Part shown: in pieces, positions 17,122-26,483 of the stretch
Layout: the number at the start of each line of letters is the position of its first letter
How positions within the stretch are numbered: the first letter of the stretch is position 1
DNA from: Curtobacterium sp. MCBA15_012
GTDB taxonomy: Bacteria > Actinomycetota > Actinomycetes > Actinomycetales > Microbacteriaceae
Reading direction: 5' to 3'
Assembly: GCF_001864935.2 (NCBI RefSeq)
Contig: NZ_CP126267.1
Location: 992,001-1,056,000 of the forward strand
Length of the DNA stretch: 64,000 nt
Made by a program: the position numbers and the translations under genes
The notes under the pieces: model-generated
The model's database searches: none
What the model was told of the DNA's origin: nothing
The model's input: the letters and a program-made list of their open reading frames with translations, nothing else

Positions 17122-18315
17122 ATGTCCAAGGTCCCCGCCACGCGCCCCGAGCGCGTCCTCTTCGTGCACGCCCACCCCGACGACGAGACCCTCGTGTCGG
17201 GCGGCACCATCGCGACGCTGCTCGAGCTCGGCGCCGAGGTCACCGTCCTGACCGCCACGCGCGGGGAACGGGGCGAGGTGCTCGTCCCCGAGCTCGCGTC
17301 GATCGTCGGCGACGGTGCCCGCGTGGCCGCGCACCGCGAGACCGAGATCGCCGCGGCCCTCGCCGCCCTCGGCGGCCCGGCGCACCTGTGGCTCGGCGGA
17401 CCGGGTGCCCGTCCGACCGACCTGCCGCACCGGCGGTACGGCGACTCGGGCATGCAGTGGGGCGCGGACGGTCGCGCCGTCGCGGCCGACGACGCACCGG
17501 CCGACTCGCTCACCGCCGCGGACCTCGGCGAGGTCGTCGACGACGTGCGCGCCGCCATCCGGTCGACCGGGGCCGACGCGGTCGTGAGCTACGCCGACGA
17601 CGGCGGGTACGGGCACCCCGACCACGTGCGGGTGCACCACGCGGCGCGGTACGCGGCCCGTGCCGAGGAGGTCCCGTTCTCGATGATCGTCGAGCCCGGG
17701 TCCGCCGAGGTCGACCTGACCGTCGACGTCCTGCCCGTGCGGGCGAAGGTGCGTGCGGCGCTCGAGCAGTACCGGTCGCAGGTCACCGTCGACCCGGCCG
17801 ACCCGGAGCAGCCCCGCGCGCTCAGCTGGGTGATGCCCCACGGCGAGCGGCAGCACGCCCCCGCGGTCGAGGCGTACCGGCACGACGCCGACCCCGTGCC
17901 GCAGGCCCCGCAGACCTTCGCCGAGATGTCCCGGCAGGGGAAGGCCGCCGCGGTGGTCGTCGCCGCGGTGCTCGGACTCGTCGCGGGTGCGCTCGGCACC
18001 GTGACCCACCAGCAGACCCTCGGCGGCTTCCCGGTCGGTGCCGTCATCACGACGCTGCTCGTGGTCGGGTTGCTCGTCGGGCTCCGCCTGCTCTACCGGT
18101 CGCGGGCGATGGTCGCCGCGGCCGGGATCGCGGTCATGGTCGCGACCCAGGTGCTCTCGTCGGTCGCCGGACCGTCCTCGCCCCTGGTCCCGCAGAACCT
18201 CGCCGGCTACGTGTGGACGTTCGCGCCGGCGGTCGTCGCCGCGTTCACGCTCGCCTGGCCGGACCTGTCCGGCCTCCGTGCGGCGCGGTCAGGGGCCCCG
18301 GCGGCCCGCGAGTAG
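17122..18315 (+). CDS. PIG-L (LmbE) family deacetylase fused to a four-helix membrane domain
   Basis: 397 residues. Residues 1 to about 270 form a PIG-L zinc deacetylase: VLFVHAHPDDETLVSGG carries His, Asp-Asp metal ligands, and GGYGHPDHVRVHHA the second site. The fold is that of MshB (mycothiol synthesis) and GlcNAc-PI deacetylases. From about residue 275 four hydrophobic helices follow (AAAVVVAAVLGLVAG, FPVGAVITTLLVVGLLVG, VAAAGIAVMVATQVLSS, YVWTFAPAVVAAFTLAW). MshB itself is soluble and about 300 residues, so this enzyme is membrane-tethered and may have a different substrate. TAGCCT at 17108-17113 ends eight bases before ATG. Confidence 0.85.
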   Translation: MSKVPATRPERVLFVHAHPDDETLVSGGTIATLLELGAEVTVLTATRGERGEVLVPELASIVGDGARVAAHRETEIAAALAALGGPAHLWLGGPGARPTDLPHRRYGDSGMQWGADGRAVAADDAPADSLTAADLGEVVDDVRAAIRSTGADAVVSYADDGGYGHPDHVRVHHAARYAARAEEVPFSMIVEPGSAEVDLTVDVLPVRAKVRAALEQYRSQVTVDPADPEQPRALSWVMPHGERQHAPAVEAYRHDADPVPQAPQTFAEMSRQGKAAAVVVAAVLGLVAGALGTVTHQQTLGGFPVGAVITTLLVVGLLVGLRLLYRSRAMVAAAGIAVMVATQVLSSVAGPSSPLVPQNLAGYVWTFAPAVVAAFTLAWPDLSGLRAARSGAPAARE

Positions 18316-18318
18316 ACT
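18313..18318 (+). promoter_or_regulatory. -10 box of the ferredoxin gene
   Basis: TAGACT overlaps the stop of the PIG-L gene (TAG at 18313-18315). It predicts a 5' UTR of about 28 bases containing GAAGGGAG, so the ferredoxin is expected to use a normal ribosome site. Confidence 0.5.
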
Positions 18319-18352
18319 CGGGTTCGCTCAGTCCGAAGGGAGCACCCGCACC

Positions 18353-18670
18353 GTGACCTACGTGATCGCCCAGCCCTGTGTCGACGTCAAGGACCGCGCC
18401 TGCATCGACGAATGCCCGGTCGACTGCATCTACGAGGGTGACCGGTCGCTCTACATCCACCCCGACGAGTGCGTGGACTGCGGGGCCTGCGAGCCCGTCT
18501 GCCCCGTCGAGGCGATCTACTACGAGGACGACCTGCCCGATCAGTGGGCCGACTACTACAAGGCCAACGTCGAGTTCTTCGACGAGGTCGGCTCGCCCGG
18601 CGGCGCCGCCAAGGTCGGCGTGATCCACAAGGACCACCCCGTGGTCCTCGCCGAGCCCCCGCGCGGCTGA
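18353..18670 (+). CDS. fdxC: seven-iron ferredoxin
   Basis: 105-residue electron carrier. Cys residues at 9, 17, 21, 25, 40, 43, 46 and 50 bind one 3Fe-4S and one 4Fe-4S cluster, as in PCVDVKDRACIDECPVDCI and DECVDCGACEPVC. The C-terminal tail with DLPDQWADYYKANVEFFDE and GSPGGAAKVG is typical of actinobacterial FdxA/FdxC. GTG 18353 follows GAAGGGAG. It is followed by dapC after 14 bases, the same pairing as fdxC-dapC in mycobacteria. Confidence 0.93.
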   Translation: MTYVIAQPCVDVKDRACIDECPVDCIYEGDRSLYIHPDECVDCGACEPVCPVEAIYYEDDLPDQWADYYKANVEFFDEVGSPGGAAKVGVIHKDHPVVLAEPPRG

Positions 18671-18684
18671 GCCCGGGGCAGCAC

Positions 18685-19803
18685 GTGGCGCTCGACCTCC
18701 CCGACTTCCCCTGGGACCAGCTCGTCCCGTTCAAGCAGCGCGCCGCGGCGTACGAGGGCGGCATCGTCGACCTCAGCGTCGGCTCGCCCGTCGACCCGAC
18801 GCCCGCGGTGGTCCGGACGGCCCTCGCCGAGGCCACCGACGCGCACGCGTACCCGCAGGTCGCCGGTACCCCGGCCCTGCGCGAGGCGATCGCCGACTGG
18901 TACGGACGCCGACAGGGGATCGCCCTGACGCCGGAGCAGGTCCTGCCGACGATCGGCTCGAAGGAGTTCATCGCCGGGCTCGCGCTGTGGCTCGGCATCG
19001 GTCCGGGCGACACCGTCGTGTTCCCCGAGGCCGCCTACCCGACCTACGAACTCGGCGCCGCACTCGTCCGCGCCGAGGCACTGGCGTCCGACGACCCCGC
19101 CGCGTGGCCGGCGACGACGAAGCTCGTGTGGCTGAACTCGCCCGGCAACCCGGACGGCCGCGTCCTGTCCGTCGAGCAGCTCCGCGCCGCCGTCACCCGG
19201 GCCCGCGAGCTCGGTGCCGTGGTCGTCGGGGACGAGTGCTACGCCGAACTCGGGTGGGAGCCGCCGTACGACACCGCCCCGACCCCGTCGATCCTCGACC
19301 CGCGGGTCGTCGGCGACTCGGTCGACGGCGTCCTCGCCGTCTACTCGCTGTCGAAGCAGTCGAACCTCGCGGGCTACCGTGCCGCCTTCGTCGCCGGGGA
19401 CGCCGCGCTGCTCGCCGAGGTCCTGGCCGTCCGCAAGCACACCGGGATGATGCCGCCGCTGCCGGTGCAGCAGGCGATGGTCGTCGCCCTCGCCGACGAG
19501 ACGCACGTGCAGCAGCAGAAGGCGCGCTACCGGAACCGCCGGAACATGCTCCGACGGGCACTCGACGGGGCGGGCTTCCGCATCGACCACAGCGAGGCCG
19601 GCCTGTACCTCTGGGCCACCCGCGGCGAACCCGCGCTCGACACGGTGGGGTGGCTCGCCGACCGCGGCATCCTCGTCGCCCCGGGCACGTTCTACGGTCC
19701 GGCGGGCGCGGAGCACGTGCGGATCGCGCTCACGGCGACCGACGACCGGATCGCAGCTGCCGCGCAGCGGCTGGCGAGCACGCGGCGACTGTCCGCGTCC
19801 TGA
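18685..19803 (+). CDS. dapC: succinyldiaminopimelate aminotransferase (DapC type)
   Basis: PLP enzyme of 372 residues that makes N-succinyl-LL-2,6-diaminopimelate in lysine and peptidoglycan precursor synthesis. It shows a class I/II fold: LSVGSPVDPTPAVVRTAL at the substrate region, YPQVAGTPALREAIADWYGRR, WLNSPGNPDGRV, GDECYAELGW and the PLP lysine in YSLSKQSNLAGYRAAF. Position next to the ferredoxin and near dapD and dapE supports DapC over other aminotransferases. GTG 18685 has GGGG ten bases upstream. Confidence 0.88.
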   Translation: MALDLPDFPWDQLVPFKQRAAAYEGGIVDLSVGSPVDPTPAVVRTALAEATDAHAYPQVAGTPALREAIADWYGRRQGIALTPEQVLPTIGSKEFIAGLALWLGIGPGDTVVFPEAAYPTYELGAALVRAEALASDDPAAWPATTKLVWLNSPGNPDGRVLSVEQLRAAVTRARELGAVVVGDECYAELGWEPPYDTAPTPSILDPRVVGDSVDGVLAVYSLSKQSNLAGYRAAFVAGDAALLAEVLAVRKHTGMMPPLPVQQAMVVALADETHVQQQKARYRNRRNMLRRALDGAGFRIDHSEAGLYLWATRGEPALDTVGWLADRGILVAPGTFYGPAGAEHVRIALTATDDRIAAAAQRLASTRRLSAS

Positions 19804-19938
19804 CGGGCGTGGGCCGCGCCTCCGGGCCGGTCCGCGGGTTCCGCACCGCCGGGCGTTCCGTGCACAATCCGCGGTTCCCACCAAATCCCGGGTCCCGGGT
19901 GGTGCACGACCGACAGTCGCCGCGATTAGGCTGTCGTC

Positions 19939-21297
19939 GTGACTGACACTGCCAACGACGCTCAGAAGACGGCCACACCGCCCACCACGCCCGTCCCCGT
20001 GAGCCCGGGCGCCGCCGAGTCGACGGAGACCGCGACGCTGACGTTCCCGGGGGGAACGGCGGAGTTCCCGATCCTGCCGAGCGTCGACGGAGCGTCGGCG
20101 ATCGACATCTCGTCGCTCAAGAAGCAGACGGGGCTGAACACGCTCGACTACGGCTTCGTCAACACCGGGGCCACCCGCAGCGCCATCACGTACATCGACG
20201 GCGACGAGGGCATCCTGCGGTACCGCGGGTACCCGATCGACCAGGTCGCCTCCGGCTGCACGTACCTCGAGGTCGCCTGGCTGCTCATCTACGGTGAGCT
20301 CCCCACGGCCGACGAGCTCGCGTCGTTCGACGCGCGGATCCGTCGCCACACGCTGCTGCACGAGGACCTCCGTCGCCTGTTCGACGCGCTCCCGCACTCG
20401 GCCCACCCGATGTCGGTGCTGTCCAGCGCGGTCAGTGCGCTGTCGACGTACTACGAGGACGACATGGACGTCGACGACCCCGAGAAGGTCGAGCTGCAGA
20501 CCGTCCGGCTCCTCGCCAAGCTCCCCGTCATCGCGGCGTACGCGCACAAGAAGGCGATCGGGCAGGCCTTCCTGTACCCGGACAACTCGCTGTCGTTCGT
20601 CGACAACTTCCTCCGCCTGAACTTCGGCACCATGGCCGAGACCTACGTGCCGAACCCGGTGCTGTCGAAGGCGCTCGAGCGGCTGCTCATCCTGCACGAG
20701 GACCACGAGCAGAACGCCTCGACCTCGACCGTGCGGCTCGTCGGCTCGACGAAGGCCAACATGTTCGCGTCGATCTCGGCGGGCATCAACGCGCTGTACG
20801 GGCCGCTGCACGGCGGTGCGAACGAGGCCGTGCTCGAGATGCTCCAGCAGATCAAGGACTCGGGCGAGCCGGTGTCGCGCTTCGTCGAGCGGGTGAAGAA
20901 CAAGGAGCGCGGGGTGAAGCTCATGGGCTTCGGGCACCGCGTCTACAAGAACTACGACCCGCGCGCGAAGCTCGTCAAGGAGTCCGCGCACGAGGTGCTC
21001 CAGTCGCTCGGCGTGCAGGACGACCTGCTCGACATCGCGATGGAGTTGGAGCAGATCGCGCTCGAGGACGAGTACTTCGTCAGCCGCCGGCTCTACCCGA
21101 ACGTCGACTTCTACACCGGCATCATCTACCGGGCGATGGGCTTCCCGCCGCGGATGTTCACCGTGCTGTTCGCCATCGGGCGGCTGCCCGGCTGGATCGC
21201 GCAGTGGCGTGAGCTGAACAACGACCCGCAGAACAAGATCGGGCGCCCGCAGCAGCTGTACGTGGGGCACCCGGAGCGGGACCTGCCCGCGCGCTGA
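19939..21297 (+). CDS. gltA: citrate synthase, type II
   Basis: 452 residues; condenses acetyl-CoA with oxaloacetate to enter the TCA cycle. Catalytic regions are LHEDHEQNASTSTVRL (His), YGPLHGGANEAVLEML (His) and MGFGHRVYKNYDPRAK, with Asp in SRRLYPNVDFYTGI. An N-terminal extension of about 50 residues is rich in Thr and Pro. GTG 19939 is preceded by TAGGCT at 19927-19932 with six bases between, implying a leaderless mRNA for an abundant enzyme. Confidence 0.96.
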   Translation: MTDTANDAQKTATPPTTPVPVSPGAAESTETATLTFPGGTAEFPILPSVDGASAIDISSLKKQTGLNTLDYGFVNTGATRSAITYIDGDEGILRYRGYPIDQVASGCTYLEVAWLLIYGELPTADELASFDARIRRHTLLHEDLRRLFDALPHSAHPMSVLSSAVSALSTYYEDDMDVDDPEKVELQTVRLLAKLPVIAAYAHKKAIGQAFLYPDNSLSFVDNFLRLNFGTMAETYVPNPVLSKALERLLILHEDHEQNASTSTVRLVGSTKANMFASISAGINALYGPLHGGANEAVLEMLQQIKDSGEPVSRFVERVKNKERGVKLMGFGHRVYKNYDPRAKLVKESAHEVLQSLGVQDDLLDIAMELEQIALEDEYFVSRRLYPNVDFYTGIIYRAMGFPPRMFTVLFAIGRLPGWIAQWRELNNDPQNKIGRPQQLYVGHPERDLPAR

Positions 21298-21344
21298 CGC
21301 GCGGCCCCGGTCCGGGCGGAAGGCCCGCTCGCGTCCCGCGAGTG

Positions 21345-21396
21345 GCGTCGGACGGGAGGCGCGGTGCGGACTGGCACCGCGCCTCCCGTCCGACGC
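21345..21396. repeat. dispersed palindrome family A between convergent gltA and dapD
   Basis: Arms 21345-21367 and 21374-21396 are perfect complements over 23 bp; loop GGACTG. The arm carries GGACGGGAGGCGCGGTGC like the copy at 12141. The outermost bases differ from the other copies but are still paired, so the change is compensatory. Confidence 0.93.
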
Positions 21397-21465
21397 TCCG
21401 CCCGTTCCTCCCATCCGCCCGGTTCGGCCGGTCAGGCCCGGTTCCAGGCGCGGAGGCGCGGGCGG

Positions 21466-22431
21466 CTACGCGTGCAGCGCGGTGTTCAGCTGGATGCCCT
21501 TGCCCTTGCGCTGCAGGGCTTCGACCGCGCCCGTGAGCGAGTTGCGGCGGAACAGCACGTTCGGGACGCCTGAGAGCTCGGCAGCCTTCACGGTGCGGGC
21601 GGTCCCGTCGGGCGCCGGGGCCGCGCCGACGAGCACGACCTTGGTGCCCGCCGTGACGTAGAGCCCGGCCTCGACCACGGAGTCGTCGCCGAGCGAGATC
21701 CCGAGACCGGCGTTCGCGCCGAGCAGGGCCCGCTCACCGAGGGACACCCGGTGCGTGCCGCCGCCGGACAGCGTGCCCATGATCGACGCCCCGCCGCCGA
21801 TGTCCGTGCCGTTCCCCACGACGACGCCCTGGCTGATCCGGCCCTCGACCATCGCGTCACCGAGGGTGCCCGCGTTGAAGTTCACGAAGCCCTCGTGCAT
21901 GACGGTCGTGCCCGGGGCGAGGTGCGCGCCGAGGCGGACCCGCGAGGCGTCGGCGATCCGGACCCGTTCGGGCACCACGTAGTCGAGCAGGCGGGGGAAC
22001 TTGTCGACCGCGTGCACCGCGATGCCCGCGCGCTGCAGCACCGGGTGGAGCCGGACGAGCGCGTCGGGGTGGACCGGTCCGGCGTTCGTCCACGCGACGA
22101 TCGGCAGATGCGCGAAGACGCCGTCGAGGTTGACGGTGTTCGGGCGGACGTGCAGGTGGCTGAGCAGGTGCAGCCGGAGGTACGCGTCGGGCGTGCTCGC
22201 CGGGGCGTCGTCGATCGCGACGGCGGTCGTCACGACCTCGGTGCGGACCTCGCGGCGCGGGTCCTCGCCCACGTGCGCGAGGAGGTCGGCGGGGGCGGCG
22301 GCGTCGGAGGGCAGGGTACCGAGGTGCGTCTCCGGGTACCAGGTGTCGAGGGTGGTGCCGTCGGCGGCGATCGTCGCCAGGCCGTGGCCCCAGGCGTGGG
22401 TGGGCTGCGCGGTGGAGGTCGTCTCGGTCAC
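21466..22431 (-). CDS. dapD: 2,3,4,5-tetrahydropyridine-2,6-dicarboxylate N-succinyltransferase
   Basis: 321 residues; transfers succinyl from succinyl-CoA to tetrahydrodipicolinate in the succinylase branch of lysine synthesis. The C-terminal half shows left-handed beta-helix hexapeptides: [60 protein letters not shown]. It matches the long actinobacterial type of DapD. GTG 22431 has a TACCCT -10 on the minus strand at 22443-22438, six bases upstream. It is divergent from dapE, which makes the next-but-one pathway step. Confidence 0.95.
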   Translation of the reverse strand: MTETTSTAQPTHAWGHGLATIAADGTTLDTWYPETHLGTLPSDAAAPADLLAHVGEDPRREVRTEVVTTAVAIDDAPASTPDAYLRLHLLSHLHVRPNTVNLDGVFAHLPIVAWTNAGPVHPDALVRLHPVLQRAGIAVHAVDKFPRLLDYVVPERVRIADASRVRLGAHLAPGTTVMHEGFVNFNAGTLGDAMVEGRISQGVVVGNGTDIGGGASIMGTLSGGGTHRVSLGERALLGANAGLGISLGDDSVVEAGLYVTAGTKVVLVGAAPAPDGTARTVKAAELSGVPNVLFRRNSLTGAVEALQRKGKGIQLNTALHA

Positions 22432-22578
22432 CGGACAAGGGTAGCGAGCGCCCGGAAGGGGCGACCGTCCGGGCGGTCCGGACGACGGCACCGGCGTCGC
22501 GGACTGCGGGGCCTGCGGTGCTCCACAGGTTCGCCACCGTCCACGGGACCGGCAGGGCTCGGCCGGTAGGCTGCCCGC

Positions 22579-23661
22579 ATGCCGGAGCTGCTCGACCTCA
22601 CCGCCTCGTCCATCGACATCACGCGTGCCATCTGCGACATCGAGTCGGTGTCCGGGAACGAAGGCCGCCTGGCCGACGCGATCGAGGCGACCCTCGCCCC
22701 GCTGGAGCACCTCGACGTGGTTCGCGACGGCGACGCGATCGTGGCCAGGACGCAGCTCGGGCGCGACCGCCGGGTCGTCATCGCGGGGCACATCGACACC
22801 GTGCCGCTGAACGGCAACCTGCCGACCGAGTTCCGCACCACCGACGACGGCACCGAGATCCTCTGGGGCCGCGGCACCGTCGACATGAAGGCCGGGGTCG
22901 GTGTGCAGCTCAAGCTCGCGCACGACCTCGTCGCACCGTCGGTCGACGTCACGTGGGTCTTCTACGACCACGAGGAGGTGAGCGACTCCCTGAACGGCCT
23001 CGGTCGGCTCGCCCGCACCCGACCGGAACTCCTCGCCGGCGACTTCGCGATCCTGGGGGAGCCCTCGGGCGCCCAGATCGAGGGCGGCTGCAACGGCAAC
23101 CTCCGGGCCGAGGTCCGGACGTTCGGCAAGCGCTCGCACAGCGCCCGGAGCTGGATCGGCGACAACGCGATCCACAAGACCGCGCCGATCCTCGCGACGC
23201 TCGCCGCGTACGAGCCCCGGACCGTGACGGTGGACGGGCTCGAGTACCGCGAAGGCCTCAACGCGGTCGGCATCTCTGGCGGCATCGCCGGCAACGTCAT
23301 CCCCGACGAGGCGATGGTCCACGTCAACTACCGCTTCGCGCCCTCGCGCAGCGCCGACGAGGCCGTCGCGCACATCCGGGAGCTCTTCGACGGGTACGAC
23401 GTGCAGATCGTCGACCTCGCCGCCGGCGCCCGCCCCGGACTCGACGCTCCGCTGGCCCAGGACTTCGTCGCGGCCGTCGGCGGCCCGGCCCCGCGCCCGA
23501 AGTACGGCTGGACGGACGTCGCCCGGTTCTCGGCGCTCGGCGTCCCCGCCGTGAACTACGGCCCGGGTGAGCCGGTCTTCGCGCACCACGACGACGAGCA
23601 GGTCCCCGTCGACCAGATCACCGCGGTCGAGGACGGTCTGCGGCGGTGGCTGACGGCGTGA
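22579..23661 (+). CDS. dapE: succinyl-diaminopimelate desuccinylase
   Basis: M20 zinc hydrolase of 360 residues that releases succinate to give LL-diaminopimelate. Motifs are [18 protein letters not shown] (metal His and Asp), [19 protein letters not shown] (bridging Asp), [17 protein letters not shown] (catalytic Glu) and the last His in [20 protein letters not shown] at 22567-22572 ends six bases before ATG. The stop overlaps the next start as GTGA. Confidence 0.95.
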   Translation: MPELLDLTASSIDITRAICDIESVSGNEGRLADAIEATLAPLEHLDVVRDGDAIVARTQLGRDRRVVIAGHIDTVPLNGNLPTEFRTTDDGTEILWGRGTVDMKAGVGVQLKLAHDLVAPSVDVTWVFYDHEEVSDSLNGLGRLARTRPELLAGDFAILGEPSGAQIEGGCNGNLRAEVRTFGKRSHSARSWIGDNAIHKTAPILATLAAYEPRTVTVDGLEYREGLNAVGISGGIAGNVIPDEAMVHVNYRFAPSRSADEAVAHIRELFDGYDVQIVDLAAGARPGLDAPLAQDFVAAVGGPAPRPKYGWTDVARFSALGVPAVNYGPGEPVFAHHDDEQVPVDQITAVEDGLRRWLTA

Positions 23662-24896
23662 CCACCGGTCCCGCGCCGGTCGTCGCGGGACCCCGGAGCA
23701 GTGCGCACTGGCGTGCCCGCTACCGCGCCGTGCCCTGGTGGGTGCGCATCACCGTCGTCTACGTCGCCGCCCGGCTCGTCACCGGCGCCATGCTGCTCGC
23801 CTTCGCGCGCGTGCAGACCGCCAACTCGTTCACGCCCGCGCACCCGTCGTACCTGTCCTTCGCGTCCATCTGGGACGGTGCCTGGTACCGGGTGATCGCG
23901 ACGGGCGGCTACCCGTCCGTGCTGCCCGTCGACGCCGTTGGCCACGTGACCGAGAACGCGTGGGCGTTCATGCCCGCGTACCCGTTCCTGGTCCGCGGGC
24001 TCATGCTCCTGACCGGTGCGTCGTTCGAGGCCGTCGCGGTCACGGTGTCGCTCGTCGCCGGATGGGGTGCCGCCCTGGTCTTCCGGCGGCTCGTGGGCCG
24101 GTTCCTCGACGACCCGCGGGCCACCTTCGCGACGGTGCTGTTCTGCGTCGCCCCGGTGTCCGCGGTCTTCCAGGTCGCCTACGCCGAGGCGATGGGCCTG
24201 TTCCTGCTCGTCGTCGCGCTGTTGCTCATGGTCGACCGGCGCTGGTGGACGATGCTGCCCGTCGTGCTCCTGCTCGGCATGACGCGGCCCACGGGACTCG
24301 CCTTCGCGCTCGCGGTGGGGCTCTTCGTGGTCGTGTGGGCCGTCCGTCCCGCCTGGGTCCGCGAGGACGCTCGTCCGACGGTCCGGGGCGCGCTGCCACC
24401 GCTCGTCGTTGCCGTGGTGTCCGGCCTGGTCGGGCTGGCGTGGCCGGCGATCGCCTGGGCCGTCACCGGCGTCCCGAAGGCGTACACCGACACCGAGCTC
24501 GCCTGGCGGTCGTCGTACATCGGGTGGGGTGACCTCGTGCCCTTCGCGCCGTGGGTGCAGGGCTTCGGCTGGTGGTTCCGGCAGCCGGTGGGCGGGGTCC
24601 TGCTCGCGCTCGTGCTCGTCGGGTTCGCGGTCTTCGTGTTCCAGCCCGCCGCGCGGCGCATCGGTCTGGAGCTGCGGCTGTGGGCCGTGGCGTACCTGGT
24701 CTACCTGCTCGCGGTGTTCTTCCCGCAGTCGAGCACGTGGCGCATCCTGCTGCCGATCGCGCCCCTGCTCGGGATCGTCGCGCTGCCGCGGTCGCGGGTG
24801 TACCGGGTCCTCCTCGTGGCGGTCTGCCTCGGGCTGCAGTGGACCTGGTTGTACTACTGCTGGTGGGTCGACGGCTACGACTGGACCCCGCCGTGA
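23658..24896 (+). CDS. integral membrane mannosyltransferase-like protein (PIG-V/GT-C type)
   Basis: 412 residues with about nine hydrophobic helices. The luminal/extracellular loop after helix 1 has [18 protein letters not shown], matching the WD and GY motifs of PIG-V mannosyltransferases, followed by [13 protein letters not shown] and [12 protein letters not shown] (acid pair in a membrane loop). Donor would be a polyprenyl-phosphate sugar by family precedent. The start is taken as GTG 23658, which overlaps the dapE stop; GTG 23646 is also in frame. A paralogue lies at 38358-39527. Its 3' end overlaps the convergent gene by 22 bp. Confidence 0.8.
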   Translation: MTTGPAPVVAGPRSSAHWRARYRAVPWWVRITVVYVAARLVTGAMLLAFARVQTANSFTPAHPSYLSFASIWDGAWYRVIATGGYPSVLPVDAVGHVTENAWAFMPAYPFLVRGLMLLTGASFEAVAVTVSLVAGWGAALVFRRLVGRFLDDPRATFATVLFCVAPVSAVFQVAYAEAMGLFLLVVALLLMVDRRWWTMLPVVLLLGMTRPTGLAFALAVGLFVVVWAVRPAWVREDARPTVRGALPPLVVAVVSGLVGLAWPAIAWAVTGVPKAYTDTELAWRSSYIGWGDLVPFAPWVQGFGWWFRQPVGGVLLALVLVGFAVFVFQPAARRIGLELRLWAVAYLVYLLAVFFPQSSTWRILLPIAPLLGIVALPRSRVYRVLLVAVCLGLQWTWLYYCWWVDGYDWTPP

Positions 24897-26113
24897 TCGG
24901 CGGCCCCCGCCGCTGAGTCCGACGACGCCCCGCCGGGGAGCACCGCGCCGTCCGGCCCGGTGCCGTCCGACCCCGCGCCGACCGAGCCCGCGCCGACCGA
25001 GCCGGCGCCGTCGGGCCCGGTGCCGTCGGGCTTCCACGCGGCCGCGGCGGTGACCATCGCGTTCACGGTGGCGATGAACGGCACCGCGAAGAACGCGCCG
25101 ACCACGCCGGCGATGGTCGTGCCCGCGGTGACGCCGAGCACGACGCCGAGCGGGTGCACCTTCACGGCGCTGCCGGTGAGGAACGGGTGCAGGACGTGGC
25201 TCTCCAGCTGCTGCACGACCACGACGATGCCGAGCATCACCAGCGCCGGCACCCAGCCGCTGAAGACGAGCGCGATCACGACGGCCACCGTGCCGCCGAC
25301 GATCGCACCGACGACGGGGACGAACGCACCGAGGAACACCACGACACCGATCGGGATCGCGAGCGGGAGCTGCAGGGCGAGCGCACCGATCACGATGCCG
25401 AGCGCGTCCGTGACCGCGACCACGAGCTGCACGCGGATGAAGCTCGTCAGGGTCTTCCACCCGGCGTTCCCGGCCACGTCGATGCGGGCACGGGCGCGAC
25501 GGGGGAACAGCCGGACGACCCACGCCCAGATGCGCTTCCCGTCGATGAGCACGAACAGCGTCGTGAAGACCACGATGAACAGCCCCTCGAGCGCGTGCAC
25601 GACGCCGAGTCCCGCGGCCTGGAACCCGGAGAGGATCGACGAGGCGTGCTTCTCGATGAAGTCGGTGCCCTGCGAGATCCACTTGTCGACCTGCGACGAC
25701 GTGATGCCGAACGGCTCGGTGTTCAGCAGCGACTGGAGCGAGTCCGCGGTGTGGTGCAGTCGACGCTCGAGCGACGGCAGGTCGTACCGGATCTGCGCGG
25801 TGACGACGAGCGCGAGGACAGCGATCACGACGGCGACCGCGAGGAAGCACGAGAGCACCGCGAGCCACTTCGGCCACCGGTGCCGTTGCAGGAACGCTGA
25901 CATCGGCGCGAGCAACGCGCAGAGCAGCAGCCCGATGCAGAACGGCACGACGATGTCCTGCAGGAGCACCACGAACGCGACGACGACGGCCAGCGCGGCG
26001 AGCACGACGAGGAACCGCCACGAGAAGGCGCCCGCGGTGCGCATGCCCGCCGGGACGGCCTCGACGGCGGGGTCGAGGGGGCGTGCACTGCGCGTGGAGC
26101 GGATGAACGGCAT
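24875..26113 (-). CDS. AI-2E family transporter (putative permease)
   Basis: 412 residues, eight predicted helices. After an N-terminal basic stretch come three helices, a long soluble region (residues about 95-200, YDLPSLERRLHHTADSLQSL) and a second helical block with PIGVVVFLGAFVPVVGAIVG and the conserved QQLESHVLHPFLTGSAVKVHP. These match the AI-2E/YdbK family; proven substrates in the family vary. A low-complexity tail of Gly, Asp, Ser and Pro repeats (GAGSVGAGSVGAGS) ends the protein. ATG 26113 has TACGCT on the minus strand at 26125-26120, six bases upstream. Confidence 0.88.
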   Translation of the reverse strand: MPFIRSTRSARPLDPAVEAVPAGMRTAGAFSWRFLVVLAALAVVVAFVVLLQDIVVPFCIGLLLCALLAPMSAFLQRHRWPKWLAVLSCFLAVAVVIAVLALVVTAQIRYDLPSLERRLHHTADSLQSLLNTEPFGITSSQVDKWISQGTDFIEKHASSILSGFQAAGLGVVHALEGLFIVVFTTLFVLIDGKRIWAWVVRLFPRRARARIDVAGNAGWKTLTSFIRVQLVVAVTDALGIVIGALALQLPLAIPIGVVVFLGAFVPVVGAIVGGTVAVVIALVFSGWVPALVMLGIVVVVQQLESHVLHPFLTGSAVKVHPLGVVLGVTAGTTIAGVVGAFFAVPFIATVNAMVTAAAAWKPDGTGPDGAGSVGAGSVGAGSDGTGPDGAVLPGGASSDSAAGAADHGGVQS

Positions 26114-26200
26114 CCGCGCAGCGTACGCACGGGAGCCGAACGACAGCGGCGATCCGACACCCCCAACCTGGGCGGTTTCGCAGTTCGCCCCTCGATACGG

Positions 26201-26206
26201 GATAAT
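26201..26206 (+). promoter_or_regulatory. -10 box for the DUF3117 gene
   Basis: GATAAT, preceded by TACGG. A weak TTTCGC lies at 26176-26181. The likely transcription start near 26213 falls at or just before the leader ATG at 26215. Confidence 0.45.
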
Positions 26207-26214
26207 GGCCAGGC

Positions 26215-26241
26215 ATGTACTGCGCGAAAGGGGACATCTGA
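26215..26241 (+). CDS. possible eight-codon leader peptide before the DUF3117 gene
   Basis: ATG 26215 reads MYCAKGDI and stops with TGA 26239-26241, overlapping ATG 26241 as TGATG. The GATAAT -10 ends eight bases before its ATG, so the leader would be the first codons of a leaderless mRNA. The downstream gene also has its own AAAGGGGA ribosome site inside the leader. Confidence 0.3.
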   Translation: MYCAKGDI

Positions 26242-26411
26242 TGGCAGCGATGAAGCCGAGGACCGGTGACGGGCCGATGGAGGCTGTCAAGGAGGGTCGA
26301 CTCATCGTCGTGCGGGTTCCGCTCGAAGGTGGAGGCCGCCTGGTGGTCTCGGTCAACGACGCCGAGGCCAAGGAACTCCACGACGCACTCGCCGAGGTCG
26401 TCTCGGCATAG
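26241..26411 (+). CDS. DUF3117 family small protein
   Basis: 56 residues, MAAMKPRTGDGPMEAVKEGR followed by LIVVRVPLEGGGRLVVSVNDAEAKEL. The sequence matches the small actinobacterial DUF3117 family (Rv1211 in M. tuberculosis by memory). The family is highly conserved and its function is unknown. AAAGGGG ends eight bases upstream of ATG. A 14-bp hairpin follows the stop. Confidence 0.85.
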   Translation: MAAMKPRTGDGPMEAVKEGRLIVVRVPLEGGGRLVVSVNDAEAKELHDALAEVVSA

Positions 26412-26430
26412 TCCGTCGAAGCACCACGTC

Positions 26431-26464
26431 GACAGGCCCGGAGCACGTACGCTCCGGGCCTGTC
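26431..26464 (+). terminator. terminator hairpin after the DUF3117 gene
   Basis: GACAGGCCCGGAGC (26431-26444) pairs perfectly with GCTCCGGGCCTGTC (26451-26464) around ACGTAC. Confidence 0.75.
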
Positions 26465-26483
26465 GTCGTCTGCGGGAGGCCGG

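Noticed and set aside
18556..21414. A 952-codon minus-strand open frame opposite dapC and gltA
   Set aside because: It is antisense to two well-supported enzymes; long open antisense frames are expected when the third codon position is nearly all G or C. No family motif is present.
23556..26381. A 941-codon minus-strand frame across the PIG-V and AI-2E genes
   Set aside because: It is a shadow of the plus-strand PIG-V gene, and in another frame of the AI-2E gene. The AI-2E frame has all family motifs.
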